Assembly: GCA_027886175.1 (NCBI GenBank)
Contig: JAJNNQ010000006.1
Location: 8,866,001 to 8,930,000, forward strand
Source of the DNA: Phylloscopus collybita
Taxonomy: Eukaryota > Chordata > Aves > Passeriformes > Phylloscopidae
Direction of reading: 5' to 3'
Length of the DNA: 64,000 nt
The notes under the pieces are model-generated. The model made no database searches, had not been told where the DNA came from, and saw only the letters and a list, made by a program, of their open reading frames with translations. This document shows, one piece after another, positions 11,399 through 24,099 of the stretch (positions within the stretch are counted from its first letter, which is position 1; the number at the start of each line of letters is the position of its first letter). The position numbers and the translations under genes were made by a program.

Positions 11399-12671
11399 AA
11401 AAGGCTTAAACTGGCATAACTTTCTAACATATCACATACAAGAAAAGAAATTTCAGAGGTTCATACCTCTTAATCATCCTACCAAACTTAGCACAGGCCA
11501 TCATATTCTTCAAACTAATTTGTGATTCAGATGTAATAGATGTAAATAAAATATATAAGTGACAGTAATTTTTGATGATTTTCAGGCCCTTGAACCCTTT
11601 CACAATGAAAATGCAATGTTCAGAATTAAACTCTGACAACATAGCTTTCTTCCCTTATCTAGCTCTCCTGAATTTGCAAGTGTCTGTAAACTATGTACTG
11701 AAAAACATGTAACTGGAACATAGATTTTAAAAGAAAAGATATACAATTATATTTTGAAATTTCCACAGGAAAAAAAAAAAAGAAAGCATAAAAATAAAGC
11801 ATGAGGAAAATTAATAAATCAAACAGTACTGGTTTCCATCCGGCAGAACTTAACAACAAGTCAGTGAGGGTAGGTATCAGAGAATTTGATTTATCTTAAC
11901 ATGCCTTTTTAGAGGCTGACCTGTAATTATCATGTAAAGTCTCTTGAATTTATCTGGTAAAGGATGAAAAATAGCTATTATCATGCTGGAGGATTTTTTT
12001 TCTTTTTTTTTTTCAGTTCACAGTAAAACAATTCTAAGATTAATGAAAAAAGGAAAAATAACTCAAAACTAAATGGGTAGATTTTGCCTTCTACTATCCT
12101 TTTGCATTGGTATGGGTATGAATCTTACCCACCAGCAACACAAATGATTGCATTTCATTGAAGCATAATTTATTAAATGAAATCTTTTGCCAGAATTTTA
12201 AGTGTTCTGGGAAGGTTGTTTTTCTAAACCCGGAGAAATGGCAGAAGAATTGGAAGTATGTTCACATCTCTAGCTAGAGCAGTTAGCACTGAAAAGCATC
12301 TACAATCCAGACTTTGGAATGGGGTATTTTATGTTTGTTTGTTTGTTGCCAAGGTGTCCTATTCTGATGTCACATCTTGACAGCTATCATTTAAGATGGA
12401 CAAGGGGCAAGGAGCATCTGTTGTTTATAAAATAGAGTAGCTGCAGTAGAGAATGACTTTGGGGACAGCATGAAAAGCAAATATCACTACAGAGATAGCA
12501 GAATGAGAGACCTTGCTTAAGAATAGGTATTCAGCAGGATAAAACTGAAGATACTTAGGGAAAAGGCTGCAGAATATGGCTATGAATCAAACAAAGCACA
12601 AATCCAAAACAAACGCAATACCATGCTGCTAGCAGGGAAACAGACGTGAAGTATTTGCCTTGTGTTATGCT
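11399..12671. other. AT-rich non-coding DNA
   Basis: About 1.3 kb without gene-like content. It holds a short A tract near 11770 and a T tract near 11994-12014. Nothing else stands out. Confidence 0.6.
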
Positions 12672-12676
12672 AAAAA

Positions 12677-12708
<32 letters not shown>

Positions 12709-12714
12709 AAAAAA
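12672..12714. repeat. A(24)-G-A(18) homopolymer tract
   Basis: A 43-bp A tract is interrupted by one G and followed by GGGG. No processed gene is recognisable upstream. It could be the tail of a decayed retroposon or simple slippage expansion. Confidence 0.95.
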
Positions 12715-13642
12715 GGGGTTTTGAGAAAGCTCATGCTTTTCTTTCTCATTGTAGCTACCACTGGATATGTCTTGATTTATGATAAGAACGAAAAGAGGTT
12801 TTCTACCAGGTCAAACTGTTTGGATTTCCCACTTGATTAGTATAGATGCTGGCAGTTACAATTTGAATGAAGCTCATTAAATAAAAGCTTTACTGAAACT
12901 AGGATAAATAGAGGATATTGCATGTTTGACTTTCTGGCTTGACCTCAAACCTATCTTATCGCTGTAACCTGCCCAGAAATTCCTGGGCTATGTCTGACAC
13001 TTCTTGTTGTATATGGACCTGATCCTATCCTGGGCTTGCTGATGATTTCCCTTGAATTTGACCTTGGACGTTCCCCATCCTTATAAACTTGTCTCAGGAT
13101 CTGGGCTCTTGGCTAACCATGATTATCACCACCAGTGCTGCTGATCTAAAACCTGGCATTTCTAATTTTGGAAAGTATTGGTATGATAAAAAAAAATGTT
13201 AAGAATTCTACTGCAGTGATAACCTGCCTGCAAGTCTCCCAGGAAAAGATATTGAAGTGGTAAGGACAAAATAAAAGACATGAAAGGAAGGGGAACCAAG
13301 TCTCAGCACTTCAAAATGGTGAGTATAGCTACAAAAAGGAAACTGAGTAACACTCAGCACATCAGATAGCAGCAGCAGTAGCTGCCTTCTGTCCATACAA
13401 TGGCTTCCAAGAAAGCCTCAGCTCTTTGCCCTTTTAATAACCTGGTGTCCATCAGTTGCACATATTCATACTTAGATTTACAGTGAGTCTTGCACTGAAT
13501 TAGGAATTTGAGGAAAATAAAGTTTGGGTCTTCTTTCCAGTTGCTGTTAAAGAAAAATTATGCCCAAGGCATCAGTGTTAACAAAAAAGGAGGGCTATGC
13601 ATGAGCCATTTCTCCTTTATGGCCAAGCACAGTTGTTAAAGT
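12715..13642. other. Non-coding DNA, unassigned
   Basis: About 930 bp, somewhat less AT-rich near 12950-13150. No recognisable gene, repeat or RNA. Confidence 0.55.
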
Positions 13643-13745
13643 TGGATAAATTCAACCTTGTTTATGCTTGAATGAGTCCATTGCAAGACAAATGAGTGAT
13701 CAATGAGTTCAGCATGATGCAAAAGAATAATAGGATTGAAAAGTA
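13643..13745 (+). repeat. Unidentified dispersed repeat, copy B
   Basis: This is the partner of 8784-8886 in the same orientation. It shares 'tgcttgaatga', 'gacaaatgagt' and 'gatcaatgagttcagc' blocks, with roughly one mismatch in five overall as judged by eye. The similarity starts near 'ttggataaattcaacc' and fades after 'gattgaaaag'. The sequence from 13746 to about 14080 may belong to the same element but I cannot show it. Confidence 0.6.
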
Positions 13746-16700
13746 GTAGATTTGGGTAAACACTGTAACATCTCAATAGTCTCCTATGGAGAGCCTCATA
13801 GTGATCACAAAATATTGTAGGGAAGGGCTTTGATATCTGTTTTGATTATTCCTGTTGAAACAAAGAATTCTCTCTCTTTTGGAGAAAGAATATGCAAAAT
13901 GCAGTAAAGCACTTTGAAATGAAAGGAGGGAGAGCTTAGGAGAGCTCTGCCAAAGGCCTGTCACATTTGCTAGTAAAAATACAGGCCACATTGCACCTCT
14001 TAAACTACTGCTGCAAGTACTCCTGGCAGAGGGGTGATGCTGACCTCTACGCTGCTATAGATAGCTTTTCACAAGTAAGGTTGCTCAGTGTGTATCTGAG
14101 TGTGTTAGAGAAAAAGAAGGAAAATGAAGAGACATGAGAACTTATGCCAACATATTAAAAACTTTCCAGAGGAAACCAGGTCAAGAAAGAAATTAATATC
14201 AGACCTGTTTCTTTTAGTATTTATTGTTTTTTTTTGATGTGTGGGGAGAATTTTTTATTTTTTTGTTGTTGATTCAGTTTCCCATTCTAGGAGACTACCT
14301 TACCAAACAGAATATAGCTATTAAACATTTTCTAGTTGTACTTAAAATACTTTCAGACATTCTAGTGAAAACTTACTACTAAAAGTCTATTTACTGCTTG
14401 GGCAGCAAATATATAAAAGAGTAAATTATGAATTTCTAATCTAAGGTATTTGAACCAGAGACATGACTTCTTTTACATTTATCAATTAATTGAGTTAAAA
14501 TTTTGTCAAGAAAAGTAATACTGCTTTTGAATAAACAGTTCAAATGAAGAATTTAAAATCCATGTAATTGAGAGAAAATATGTGGTGAACAGTCACAGTA
14601 AATGAATATAGTTGTGAAAACATTAAGCTACTTGTGACCATTGGATACATAGTAAAGAGGCTAATTATTATTAAATTGTTCACTGTGAATAATTTGTTCT
14701 TTTACACTCCCCAAATCACTCTTATTTTGATCTGATCATGTGGTGCTAACTACAGTTATTTCATTTTAGTGATAAGCACTGAAATAACAGTGATGTTTAC
14801 TTACAAAAAGGAATGTTATGTTGCTTAGGGCGTGGCCAGGAAGAGGAGACCATCTCTATTTATTACTAATATGCAGAGACCATATTGCATTAGAAATAAC
14901 CAAACAAACAAACCAAATGGATGGAGAGAAGGTTTGAATATATATTAGCAAGGTAAGGAGAGAAAATATAGTTACAATATCCTGAAGCATTAGAAAGTTA
15001 AAAAAAATATATGCAGAAAGCTCTTTTACATTAGTATAAAACATTTTAAATGCTAATTATCACTATTTTCTTGCATTCCTATTCCCTTTTAAAGTTTGAT
15101 ACCTTCTCTGGCAGGATTAAACTTTGCCTCATGCTATCATAGGAGAACAAATCACTTAGCATTTAAGTAAGACTGAACCAAGATGAAATGGATGCACATT
15201 GAAAGGATAATAAGCTATTACCTATTCCAAGTACATTTCCCCCAGATACACAGGGGAATACATACTCCTAAATTTCTCTTAGCTTGAATGTTTCCTTTCT
15301 GCCCACTGTGAGTACATCTCTGGTGTTAATCAGTTTCAGCTCCAAGCTTCCCCTGGTGAACAGGTTCCCTGCCACTGCGGATTGCATGAATGGTAATTCA
15401 TGCTGAAGCTCTCGATATTTCAAGCAGCTAACCTGCAAACAACTACAGAATTTTGCTTTTTTTTAAAGCTGTGGTAAACAAGAGTGAAGCAGGTTTGTTT
15501 CCTCCTTTCAATGTTATCCCAGCTTCATACATGCCTTAACTATACACCTCTGGGCAAGCAATACACAGCCTCACTTTCATGCTGTAAAAAGATCGCTTTG
15601 CTGAGCTGCAGCACAGCCCTGACATTATTCACTTTTCTCTGTGAGGAAAGAAAGAAAAAAAGGAACCAAAGCAACAACCATCTTTACACCTTGCCCATAT
15701 GAGATTCAGCAGTGGTCCACTGCTGATTTCTATGTATCTTGGACAAAGTCATTCTGTTATATGTGAACTGAATAATCCAGGAGAGAGCCTCACATTCATG
15801 ATGAGTGCAGGTCCTTGTATCATTGGATTTTTCATCTTGTTGTGGATGAAAGATAAGTTAATGGCTAGAGAAACTTCTGTGTTCCTCATTAGCTCCTCTC
15901 TCATGGATAACTGTGGGCAAAGACTACCAGGTTTATTACAGAGTGCACCTATTCTGTAGAGAAGAGTTTGTGAAAACCTTTCTGTTATAATTGTCAACCA
16001 GCTTTTTCAGTAACTGAAGTCTTTTCAAGGTAATCAGTTACCAAGTAATGCTATTTTTCATACACAAACTTGAAAGAAAATTATTCTGGATTTCATGTAT
16101 CTCTTTGTTGAACATTATCCCATTTAAGTCATCAAATTTTAATGACTCTTGTTGTCTGCTCTGTGATGAAAGCAAGAATTTCTCATAACACCATCTGTGG
16201 GATTTAGCTCAATGCTGAGCTGAAAGTCAGAAGACATATAAGGCCCAGGTTCAAAGTGATGCTTGTAACCTGACACTGAATGAATAAGAAACATAGCCCA
16301 TAAACAGTAAATAGGCTGATTTCTTAACATCCTCATATATTTAATATCCATGTAATGCTTTATGTTGGAGCATAAAATATTTTGTTTTGAAGATCAGATG
16401 TATAAAAATAACATTCAAAACTCAGGAAAGAAAACGTCATCACTTCTGAACATTTTGAATTTTCTGAACACTTGCCTTTTTTTTTTTCTTTATGATTCTT
16501 ATGAAAAGTCTTTAACTAGCTATTCCCTTCTAATAGTTGAAGTTTGCAGTTCAGTCTGTCACCTGTTGAAATAGGCAAGTATGTCTGGGGCAACAACTAG
16601 CATCTCATTAAGGAGATTAAACGAAAAATTAGAAATAACCTTTAAAGAAAGAAAGACAAGTTTAACATCTTTCTTTCCCTCTGCTCCCCATGACTATAAT

Positions 16701-17398
16701 TCATACTCATTTCCTTAAGGTAGCAGGCAGTATTTTATGAGAATTGCCTTGACAGAGAGAAAGGTATCATGTATCAGGTCACCTTTGTTTTCTTCCTATG
16801 GCACTTCCTTTGCACCCACTCTGCTCTATATGGCTCAATTAAAATTTATGAGACTCAGCTGAATCAAGAGAAGGCAAACTAGAAGCAACTTTTATTTGTA
16901 ATTTCTGTAAGACATTATGTATTCTGAAAACTGTAAGTGGAAGTATGTGCTGCTGTGAAGGTTTGCCCTCTATTTAAAGCGTATGACAAGCTTCCTGTCA
17001 GAAGCTTAGTCCGACAATCACTGAAATAAATGGGAATGTTATTTTTTTTTATTTAACCAAGTACATGCTCAGACTTCAGCAATGAAATGTAGAGCACCAC
17101 AGTTCTGTTCTGATTGTAGACATGCTTTTTAATCAGCACTGATCCCCAGCTACCTTCTCATCCTTCTTCAGACATAGAATTTCATGTTGCTCAGTATCGC
17201 TGTCAGATTCTTTCCTCAGATTCAGCTCTAGTTCAAGCACTTCATCAAAGCTTCAAACCTTTGAATTTACAGTTTTCTTCAGAAGCATGGTGCAGTTGCA
17301 GTGATAGGATTGAAAACTTGGGTAAAGGTATTTTCTGGGTGTTAGAGATAAAATGTGTAACCTCTATAACCTGCTGTCTTCTGGAGGTCAAATAATAG
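13746..17398. other. AT-rich non-coding DNA
   Basis: About 3.7 kb with no recognisable gene. A small hairpin (GCATGAAT / ATTCATGC around a 4-bp loop) lies at 15384-15403. Several 60-86-codon frames occur on both strands between 15.5 and 16.6 kb, none with a familiar motif. Confidence 0.6.
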
Positions 17399-17480
17399 TA
17401 GGGTCATAGGATGGAAAAGGCCTGGAAATAATCTAGTTCAAACCCTATGAACTGTAGGTAAGTGTCCTGTACAGGGTCTA
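17399..17480 (-). mobile_element. Possible degraded CR1 3' end
   Basis: The phrase 'gtcataggatggaaaaggcc' followed by 'ctagttcaaaccct' resembles the CR1 3' UTR read on the minus strand. The similarity covers less than 100 bp and the rest of the expected sequence is absent or unrecognisable. A heavily decayed CR1 is the likeliest reading; chance cannot be excluded. Confidence 0.35.
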
Positions 17481-20400
17481 CAGAACATCATTTTTAAATG
17501 ACCTTGTATGTCACAGACCACATAACACTTTCTACCGTCCTGTGGCAAACTGAAGATTTATGGTAAAGGATCAAAACTCAAAACTCTCAACTGTACAGTA
17601 CTTGAGAAAAAAACAGGATCTCTATCTGTGTCCAGGATTCCTGCAGTCAGAGGATATCTGAGTGACAAAATCTCCACCATGGCCTTTTACCCGTATATAA
17701 CATACACCGAGCGTTTCTAATACACAAGTTCCTCAGTCAATATTTGTCTTGAAGTGACTTGTTATTTAGAGAGTGTATGAGGAAAATGCTTCCTTTGGAT
17801 AGGGAGAGAAGTTTCCTTTACAGGAAGAATTACTTAGTGTCTCCCAAATGTGTAAGAAAAACGAAAAATGATTGCTCATTAGAAGCAGGGCTTATGTCTT
17901 AGTGAGCTTATTAGTTCTCTGAATGAAGAGTTGTCCACTTGGCATTTCTTCAGTTTCAAGTAATGCACAGACACAAAACCCCCAACATTATTAAGCTTCT
18001 CATGCCAAATAGCACAAAGTGAAGGATTTAATGATATTTTTAATGCCTATCAAATATACACTATTTTAAAGAATCACAGTTTCTATTTTTAACATTCAAT
18101 ACCATTTGAATGTTTTTGCAGGAGGGGATTTTAAAGGAAAGGTAGGGATATTTTTCTGTGTCAGCTAAAAAAATAAAATCTGCATACTACAGATCTCAAT
18201 TATTAAGTGAATCTGTCATTCTAAATTGATTTGAGATGGATTCTTTTTGCTAGTCCTTTGATAGGAGACAGTAATAATGCAGTAATTGTTTGAAGAAATA
18301 TGAGTAATATATGTCATACTGATTTAGGAAACCGTTAAAGAAAATGGCAACTTTTTTGGGTTTTTTTAAGTGTTTTTCACACTGGTATGTAGGGCAAGCC
18401 CTTAACTGAAAATATGATTGACAGATGATTAACAAGGAATATCACTCCCTTGGTGTTAAAATGACTAAGCTACAAGATTCAGACAACTTATTGAATTAGA
18501 AAAAAAATTTTAAATAGGAGTTCAAATCTCTGCACAAAATTCTTTCATGCTACAAGAAACTTGTAGACCAAATCATCTGGTAAATATTGATTCCCACAAT
18601 ATTCTATTAAGTGTAGACAGCTATAACTATGTTCCAATATTGATGTGTCATCATTTGCACATGAAGAAGAAGATTAGGTTGGCAAAAGTTGCCCAGAGCA
18701 CCTCTAACTTACAAAAATCTGTAATTACAGGAGCATCTCTAGACCTCAAGATTTGTATCTTAACAAGAAAAATAACATCTTAAATTCACTTAAGAGCTTC
18801 TTCTTTATGATACATAAAATATACCAGTTTGGGTTAGAATAAGAATGGGGGATTTATCCTGCTAAAAAAAATAATAATAAAAAAAGCAATTGACACACTA
18901 ATGCTTCCCTACTTAATCTTCATATATAATTTATTCATCACACACTGCAATTGCTAAATCATTTAAGAATAAATTTTCATTGTAAAAGGAGCATCGCTGT
19001 AGTTAGATCATTATGTATTTCCAAGAAAATGTATTACTCTAGAAAGAAAGATTTTTAACTTTCTTGTCTTCAATTTTTTGAGCTATCTTGTTTTCTCTCT
19101 CTTATGTCTAACCTTAATCTTTTAAGCTCACATTCAGAAAAAGCTTCTAAATTGCTAAGTTTAGGCATATATTTAAAGATTATGAGACTGAAAGTCGTGT
19201 TTTTTGAACATGGTTATTTATTTTACAGAAAAGAAATTATTTTTACAAGTTAAAAACATACAAAACTCTCTATGCTTGCTGTCCTTGGCATAAAAGTCAC
19301 TCACTATACCCTTCTTGAATCTCTGTGACAGTATAAGTCTTCTGGAACATAGATGGGCAGACCTGCACTAACTGTTCTCCAGGTGGCATAATTAAAAAAA
19401 AAAAAAAAAAAGCCGCATGACTAGCAAACCAACCTATTAGACTTTCTGTGTTTTAGTTTCTGCCTCTGGCAATACTCTCACCTAATTTAAATCAGTTAGA
19501 AAGTTGTGTATTTAGTTTAAACTTGACAGCTGTGTGGAATTCAATTCGCAAAGCATTCAGTCTAGTGACATTTTAAGTTTTTTAGTATGCCCTGTGGTAT
19601 GCTTTCAGCAACAGCTCCAAAGGGGTCCCTTCAGTTGTGTCTTCCAACCCAGTCTTCATGTCTCATGTCCTACAACACTTGAAACAGAGAATTCCTATTT
19701 TGAGGAAACTGAAGTTTGTCTTGACATCTTCAAAGGGGATAAATTGCTTTCCTGGGATAATTAGAGTTTGGGACTGCTACTTTGGAAATGGTGACTAAAT
19801 TTTAGGTGGCTGAAATTAGGTGAAATAATTTTTCTTTCCATGCCTTACATACACCTGGGTTAATAATCAATCTCTACTCTGAAACATAATTACATGTTCT
19901 ATATAATTATATATTCTAATAATACTGAACATTTTTTGAAATACAGTACACTAAAACCTTCAGTAAGGCAAATAAAATATTAATGTGAAGAGTTGAGTGT
20001 ATAATACTATAATCTTTTATTTGAATGCAAGCTGGAGGTAAATTTTAGACTTCAACTTCTAATGGTTATATTTTGTTGCCCAGTTTACAGGATTATAAAT
20101 ATGGGACTCGGTCTAAATCTATGCTTCTCAGCCTCCTTTAAGTAAAATGTGAAAAATTAAAGCATGAGATTTAAATTAGAAATTATATCAATTACCCATG
20201 ATAATAATGTAATTTTTATATAGGTATGTTTTAAGAACTTTAGAGAGAATATTTCATAAGCTAGGGAAAGAAGAATAGAACAACATAAAGTTATAAACTT
20301 TTTGCTTAAACTTGCAATATTTTTTCCAGTACTTTATGGTACCTGTATTTTAACATTATGTTTTTGCAGTAATACCACATTGTGGTTTATTACTTAGTAG

Positions 20401-22239
20401 GTGATCATGATCTAAAATTCAAGGTCAATACATGGCATTTCAGCTATACCTGAAAGCTACCTGACCAAGAGTAAGAGAAAGGCATAATGGAGGAGTTGGT
20501 AAGTTTACATAAGAATGTTAGAGTTTCTGATTTTTAAATTTTATTAATTTTATTTTAAAATAATACAGTTTCCTGGCATTTTTTTTATTTCTTCCAGAAT
20601 GTTCTAATAAAATATTTTTTTCTAAAATAATGGCAAGTTATATCTGAAAATTTGTGTTAATTATTTTTAAGGGATTTTTTTTAAGAGAAAACTTAATCTT
20701 ATATCTATATTTATTCCAAACTCTGTCTTTTAAAGTATTCTCAGGCAGGTAGATACTGAGAAAGCCTGCTTTTGCTAACTACCTGATAAAAAAAAAGCTC
20801 TCACAGCAGCCCAACTTATGAGAAGGTTTTAAGCTTTGCCTCTTCCCTAGCATAGGTAAATTTGTCTAATCCTGTAAAAATCATAAACTCCTCAATCCTC
20901 AGTGAAGACAAAAAAATAAACCACATTTGCTTTTTCTATGGCATGCTGTTTTGGGGATATGCTGTTCTGAAATACATTGGGATAATGTAAAATGCAAATT
21001 ACTACTGATTTTCCAGCATTTTCACAAGTGCCTTGTCCAATTACCCTCAAACTTTCTAGGGGAAAAAAGTCATCTTCTTTTAGAATACCACACAAGAGAA
21101 ATTTCTAATAGAACAATCTGAAGTTAAAATTAGATGTAAGGGTTTAATTGAGCTTATAATGGAAGGTATTACTACCTTAGCCATGGAATGACTACCACAG
21201 CTCCATAATACCATCTATTTCAGAAAATCATAAAGCTTTAGAGACAGATTGCCTGACAGATTGTTGGGAAATGGAGGGCAAAAGTACTAGCCAAGAAAGG
21301 TCTGTGTTTGTCATCATGCTGATACTGCCATATATTGTATATTAGGAGGAAACCCTTATGCTGACTAACTAAACATTGCCCACATTTGTGTTGAAAATCT
21401 AGAAAGCCAAGTACTTGGGGACTGTGTTTACTGAAGTCAGATGAGCAATTCTGAGTTTTCAATTATATAACATATGACAAAATATTTTAAGAATCTAGCC
21501 TCAATTCACATATTAACACAGTAATTTTTCAGCTTTTGGCTAAGATGCCACCACTTTTCTCACCTGGGTCAGCTCCATATTAATCATACTTGCGGTTTGT
21601 AACAGATTCGAATGTCTTGGACAAAAATTTGCCTGTGGGAGTAAATAGCTTTCCTCCTACACTTTTATGCCTCAAGTTTGGCCTTAAGAGACCATTTTTA
21701 TGCAGTTAATCAGGCCTGCATTACTTTCACTTAAATTTAGACATTTAACTTAAGTGGCTAAATTGTGATTGGCACTACTATAGGTCATTCAGGTCTCCAC
21801 TGACTGTGAGGAGCTGACAGGAATAGTGCTTGGTTCAGTACCTAAAACTAGCTGGGGTATGTATTATTCAGTGTACCCAGTCCTCCCCAAGTCAGGTGAC
21901 ACATGACTAGGAAGAAAACGGTGTTGACTCCAGTCCTCAATGCAGTATCCAAGACAACTCTGCCTTATCAATAGAATTACCTCTTGCTGCTGGATTAAAC
22001 CAGCCTAAATTTACTAGGTTATCCCACTGACGAGCTGAGCAGCACAGGTATGTGTGTGAAAGAATGTGTTTCTCTTAGCACTGTCAGTTACTGACCAATG
22101 GACACAGTGCTTCTTTCTTGGCTTTAAATGAAAACTTTAGTCATGTGCAATTTTCATTTTGTTTTCTCTTCCATATTTTTTTAAGAAGGGTGGAACTGGG
22201 GACAGAGGCAGTCTGTGGAATTTTAGGAATGTGTGGAGT
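17481..22239. other. AT-rich non-coding DNA
   Basis: About 4.8 kb without a recognisable gene. It contains an A(18) tract at 19394-19411 and many short A/T runs. The sequence at 21740-21980 has the feel of very old repeat sequence but could not be assigned. Confidence 0.6.
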
Positions 22240-22870
22240 AGCAATCAGCAGATGTACATCCAAGTGGAGACCAGTGATGACTGGGTTCCTCAGGGGTCAA
22301 TGGCATGGACAACGGGATTGAGAGCACCCTCACCAAGTTTGGTGATGACATTGAACTGTGTGGTGCACTTAACATGCTGGAAGGAAGGGATAACATCCAC
22401 AGGATAGGCTAGGACTATACAAACTTCATGAAGTTCAACAAGACCAAACATAAAGTCATTAATATGAGTACAGGAAATTCCAAGCACAAAGACAAGTTGA
22501 GTGGAAAACGCATCAAAAGCAGCATGACCAGAAGGTCAAGGGACATGATTCTTGTCCTCTACTGCACTCTCATTAGAGGGACATGTCTCCTCATTGGACA
22601 AAAGGTTTTAAACTGAAAAAGGGTAGTCTTAGTTTAGTTATAAGGAAGAAATTCTTTACTATGGGGATGTCTTGGGTTAGTGAGACACTGGAACAGGTTG
22701 CCCAGAGAAGTTGTGGATGCCCCATTCTTGAAGGTGTTGAAGGCCAGGTTTGATGGGGCTCTGGGAAACCTGGTCCAGTGGAAGACTGGTCTCCCTCCAC
22801 GGCAGGGAGTTGGAACTAGGTGATCCTTAAGGTCCCTTCCAATGGGAACCATTCAATTTTTCTAAGATAT
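22240..22870 (+). mobile_element. CR1 LINE with internal deletions (RT remnant to 3' end)
   Basis: This plus-strand CR1 has parts of the reverse transcriptase still legible. VETSDDWVPQGS corresponds to the VTSGVPQGS block. After a deletion and frame change, DNGIESTLTKFGDDIELCG aligns with the conserved catalytic-loop block, where CR1 normally has FADD; here the alanine codon is glycine. A stop (TAG) interrupts the frame shortly afterwards. The frame then continues as MKFNKTKHKV and jumps to IKSSMTRRSRDMILVLY, the C-terminal block, skipping the sequence between. The 3' UTR follows with 'gaaattctttactatgggga', 'ggaacaggttgcccagagaa', 'aggtcccttccaa'. It is clearly dead and multiply deleted. Confidence 0.93.
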
Positions 22871-24052
22871 GTTTTAGGCTATGCATTTTTCTCTTTAAAT
22901 ATCTACACAGTGGCACCTGGTCTCTGTTGTAGCTGAGCGCGCCTAGTGAGTACATGTACTGCTTGTGAACAACCGAACAAAATGAGACTTTCAATTAAAT
23001 ATTCTATTTTATTGAGGCACCATACTCTTCCTAGAATAGTACAGATTTAGTTGTGGTCCTTGGATTTCACTAATTTTCTGCTTTATATTTCCATCCTTTT
23101 TTTATTTTCTTAAGTGCTCGTGGAGTTTTCATCTTTTTTTCATACCCTTTATGACATCGATATATCAACTTTCAGTCTATAAAATTATACATATTTCTGT
23201 TTTCTTGAAAGCCAACAAGGATCCTTCCTGTTCAGAAATACAGTATATTCCCAGTTACTATAAGACATTATAGATCTTTATGTCATGGGAATAATTTTTG
23301 AAGTAATTTCTACCTACACAGACATCATCTCTGAAGTTGCATTGAATTTGAGGTGGTGACAAAGACAGATGTGTAAAAAATATGTTTTTTTTTCTTAAAT
23401 ATAGTGCATTTATTATTTATAAGTGGATTTCTCTTCTTGTAGAGACTCAAAGCACGTATCTATTGCAGTTAATGGAACAAAAAGAATGTTAGAATTTGAG
23501 ATAATTTTAATAATAAAAAAAGATACTTAAACTTGCCAGAAAATTAAAAAAAAAAATTGGAAATTTTAGGATGGTGTTTTGAGAACAGAAATTTTTTGAT
23601 CACTTTGCCTGGAAGTACAGCAATTATTTTTGTTATGCTCATTATATTGTATGTCTATCCATGCCATGGCACTACCAGCATGAGTCTTTTCTCAGACTTG
23701 TTGTTCTGCTCCTAGGTAATTCATTCTTTCTTTAATTTTGCTGACTCCCATTTCTGAACCCACCAGACTAATTTATCTCTGGATATGGCACTACATGTTT
23801 TGTTATGACAAAAAAAAAAAGAGGAATTACTGATGATCACAGCTGGTAGTTTTCTGTTGCAGGAAGATTGTGAGACTTATTCAAATCTAGAAGCAGTAAA
23901 TACAGCTTTGAAATGTATTGAAGGCTATGGACTTGTACTAAATAAACAACAGTACACACATTACTGATGTCTTTTCCATTTAAAATTTAACATTAAATAG
24001 TTAAAATTAAGGCAGATCTATGTAATGTTCAATAAAGCTTTACCTTTTTTAC

Positions 24053-24055
<3 letters not shown>
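22871..24055. other. AT-rich non-coding DNA
   Basis: About 1.2 kb of A/T-rich sequence with short homopolymers. No gene or repeat family recognised. Confidence 0.6.

Positions 24056-24093
<38 letters not shown>
24056..24093. repeat. (TA)n microsatellite, about 18 units
   Basis: This is a pure TA array of 38 bp. TA arrays of this length can extrude as cruciforms and are often length-variable. Confidence 0.97.

Positions 24094-24099
<6 letters not shown>

Noticed and set aside
11144..11430. Hydrophobic, phenylalanine-rich frame (and lysine-rich antisense) as a membrane protein
   Set aside because: Entirely encoded by a T/G simple repeat.
17430..17450. tRNA-like T-arm phrase 'tagttcaaaccct'
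   Set aside because: No acceptor stem, D arm or anticodon arm can be drawn; the phrase also occurs in CR1 3' ends.
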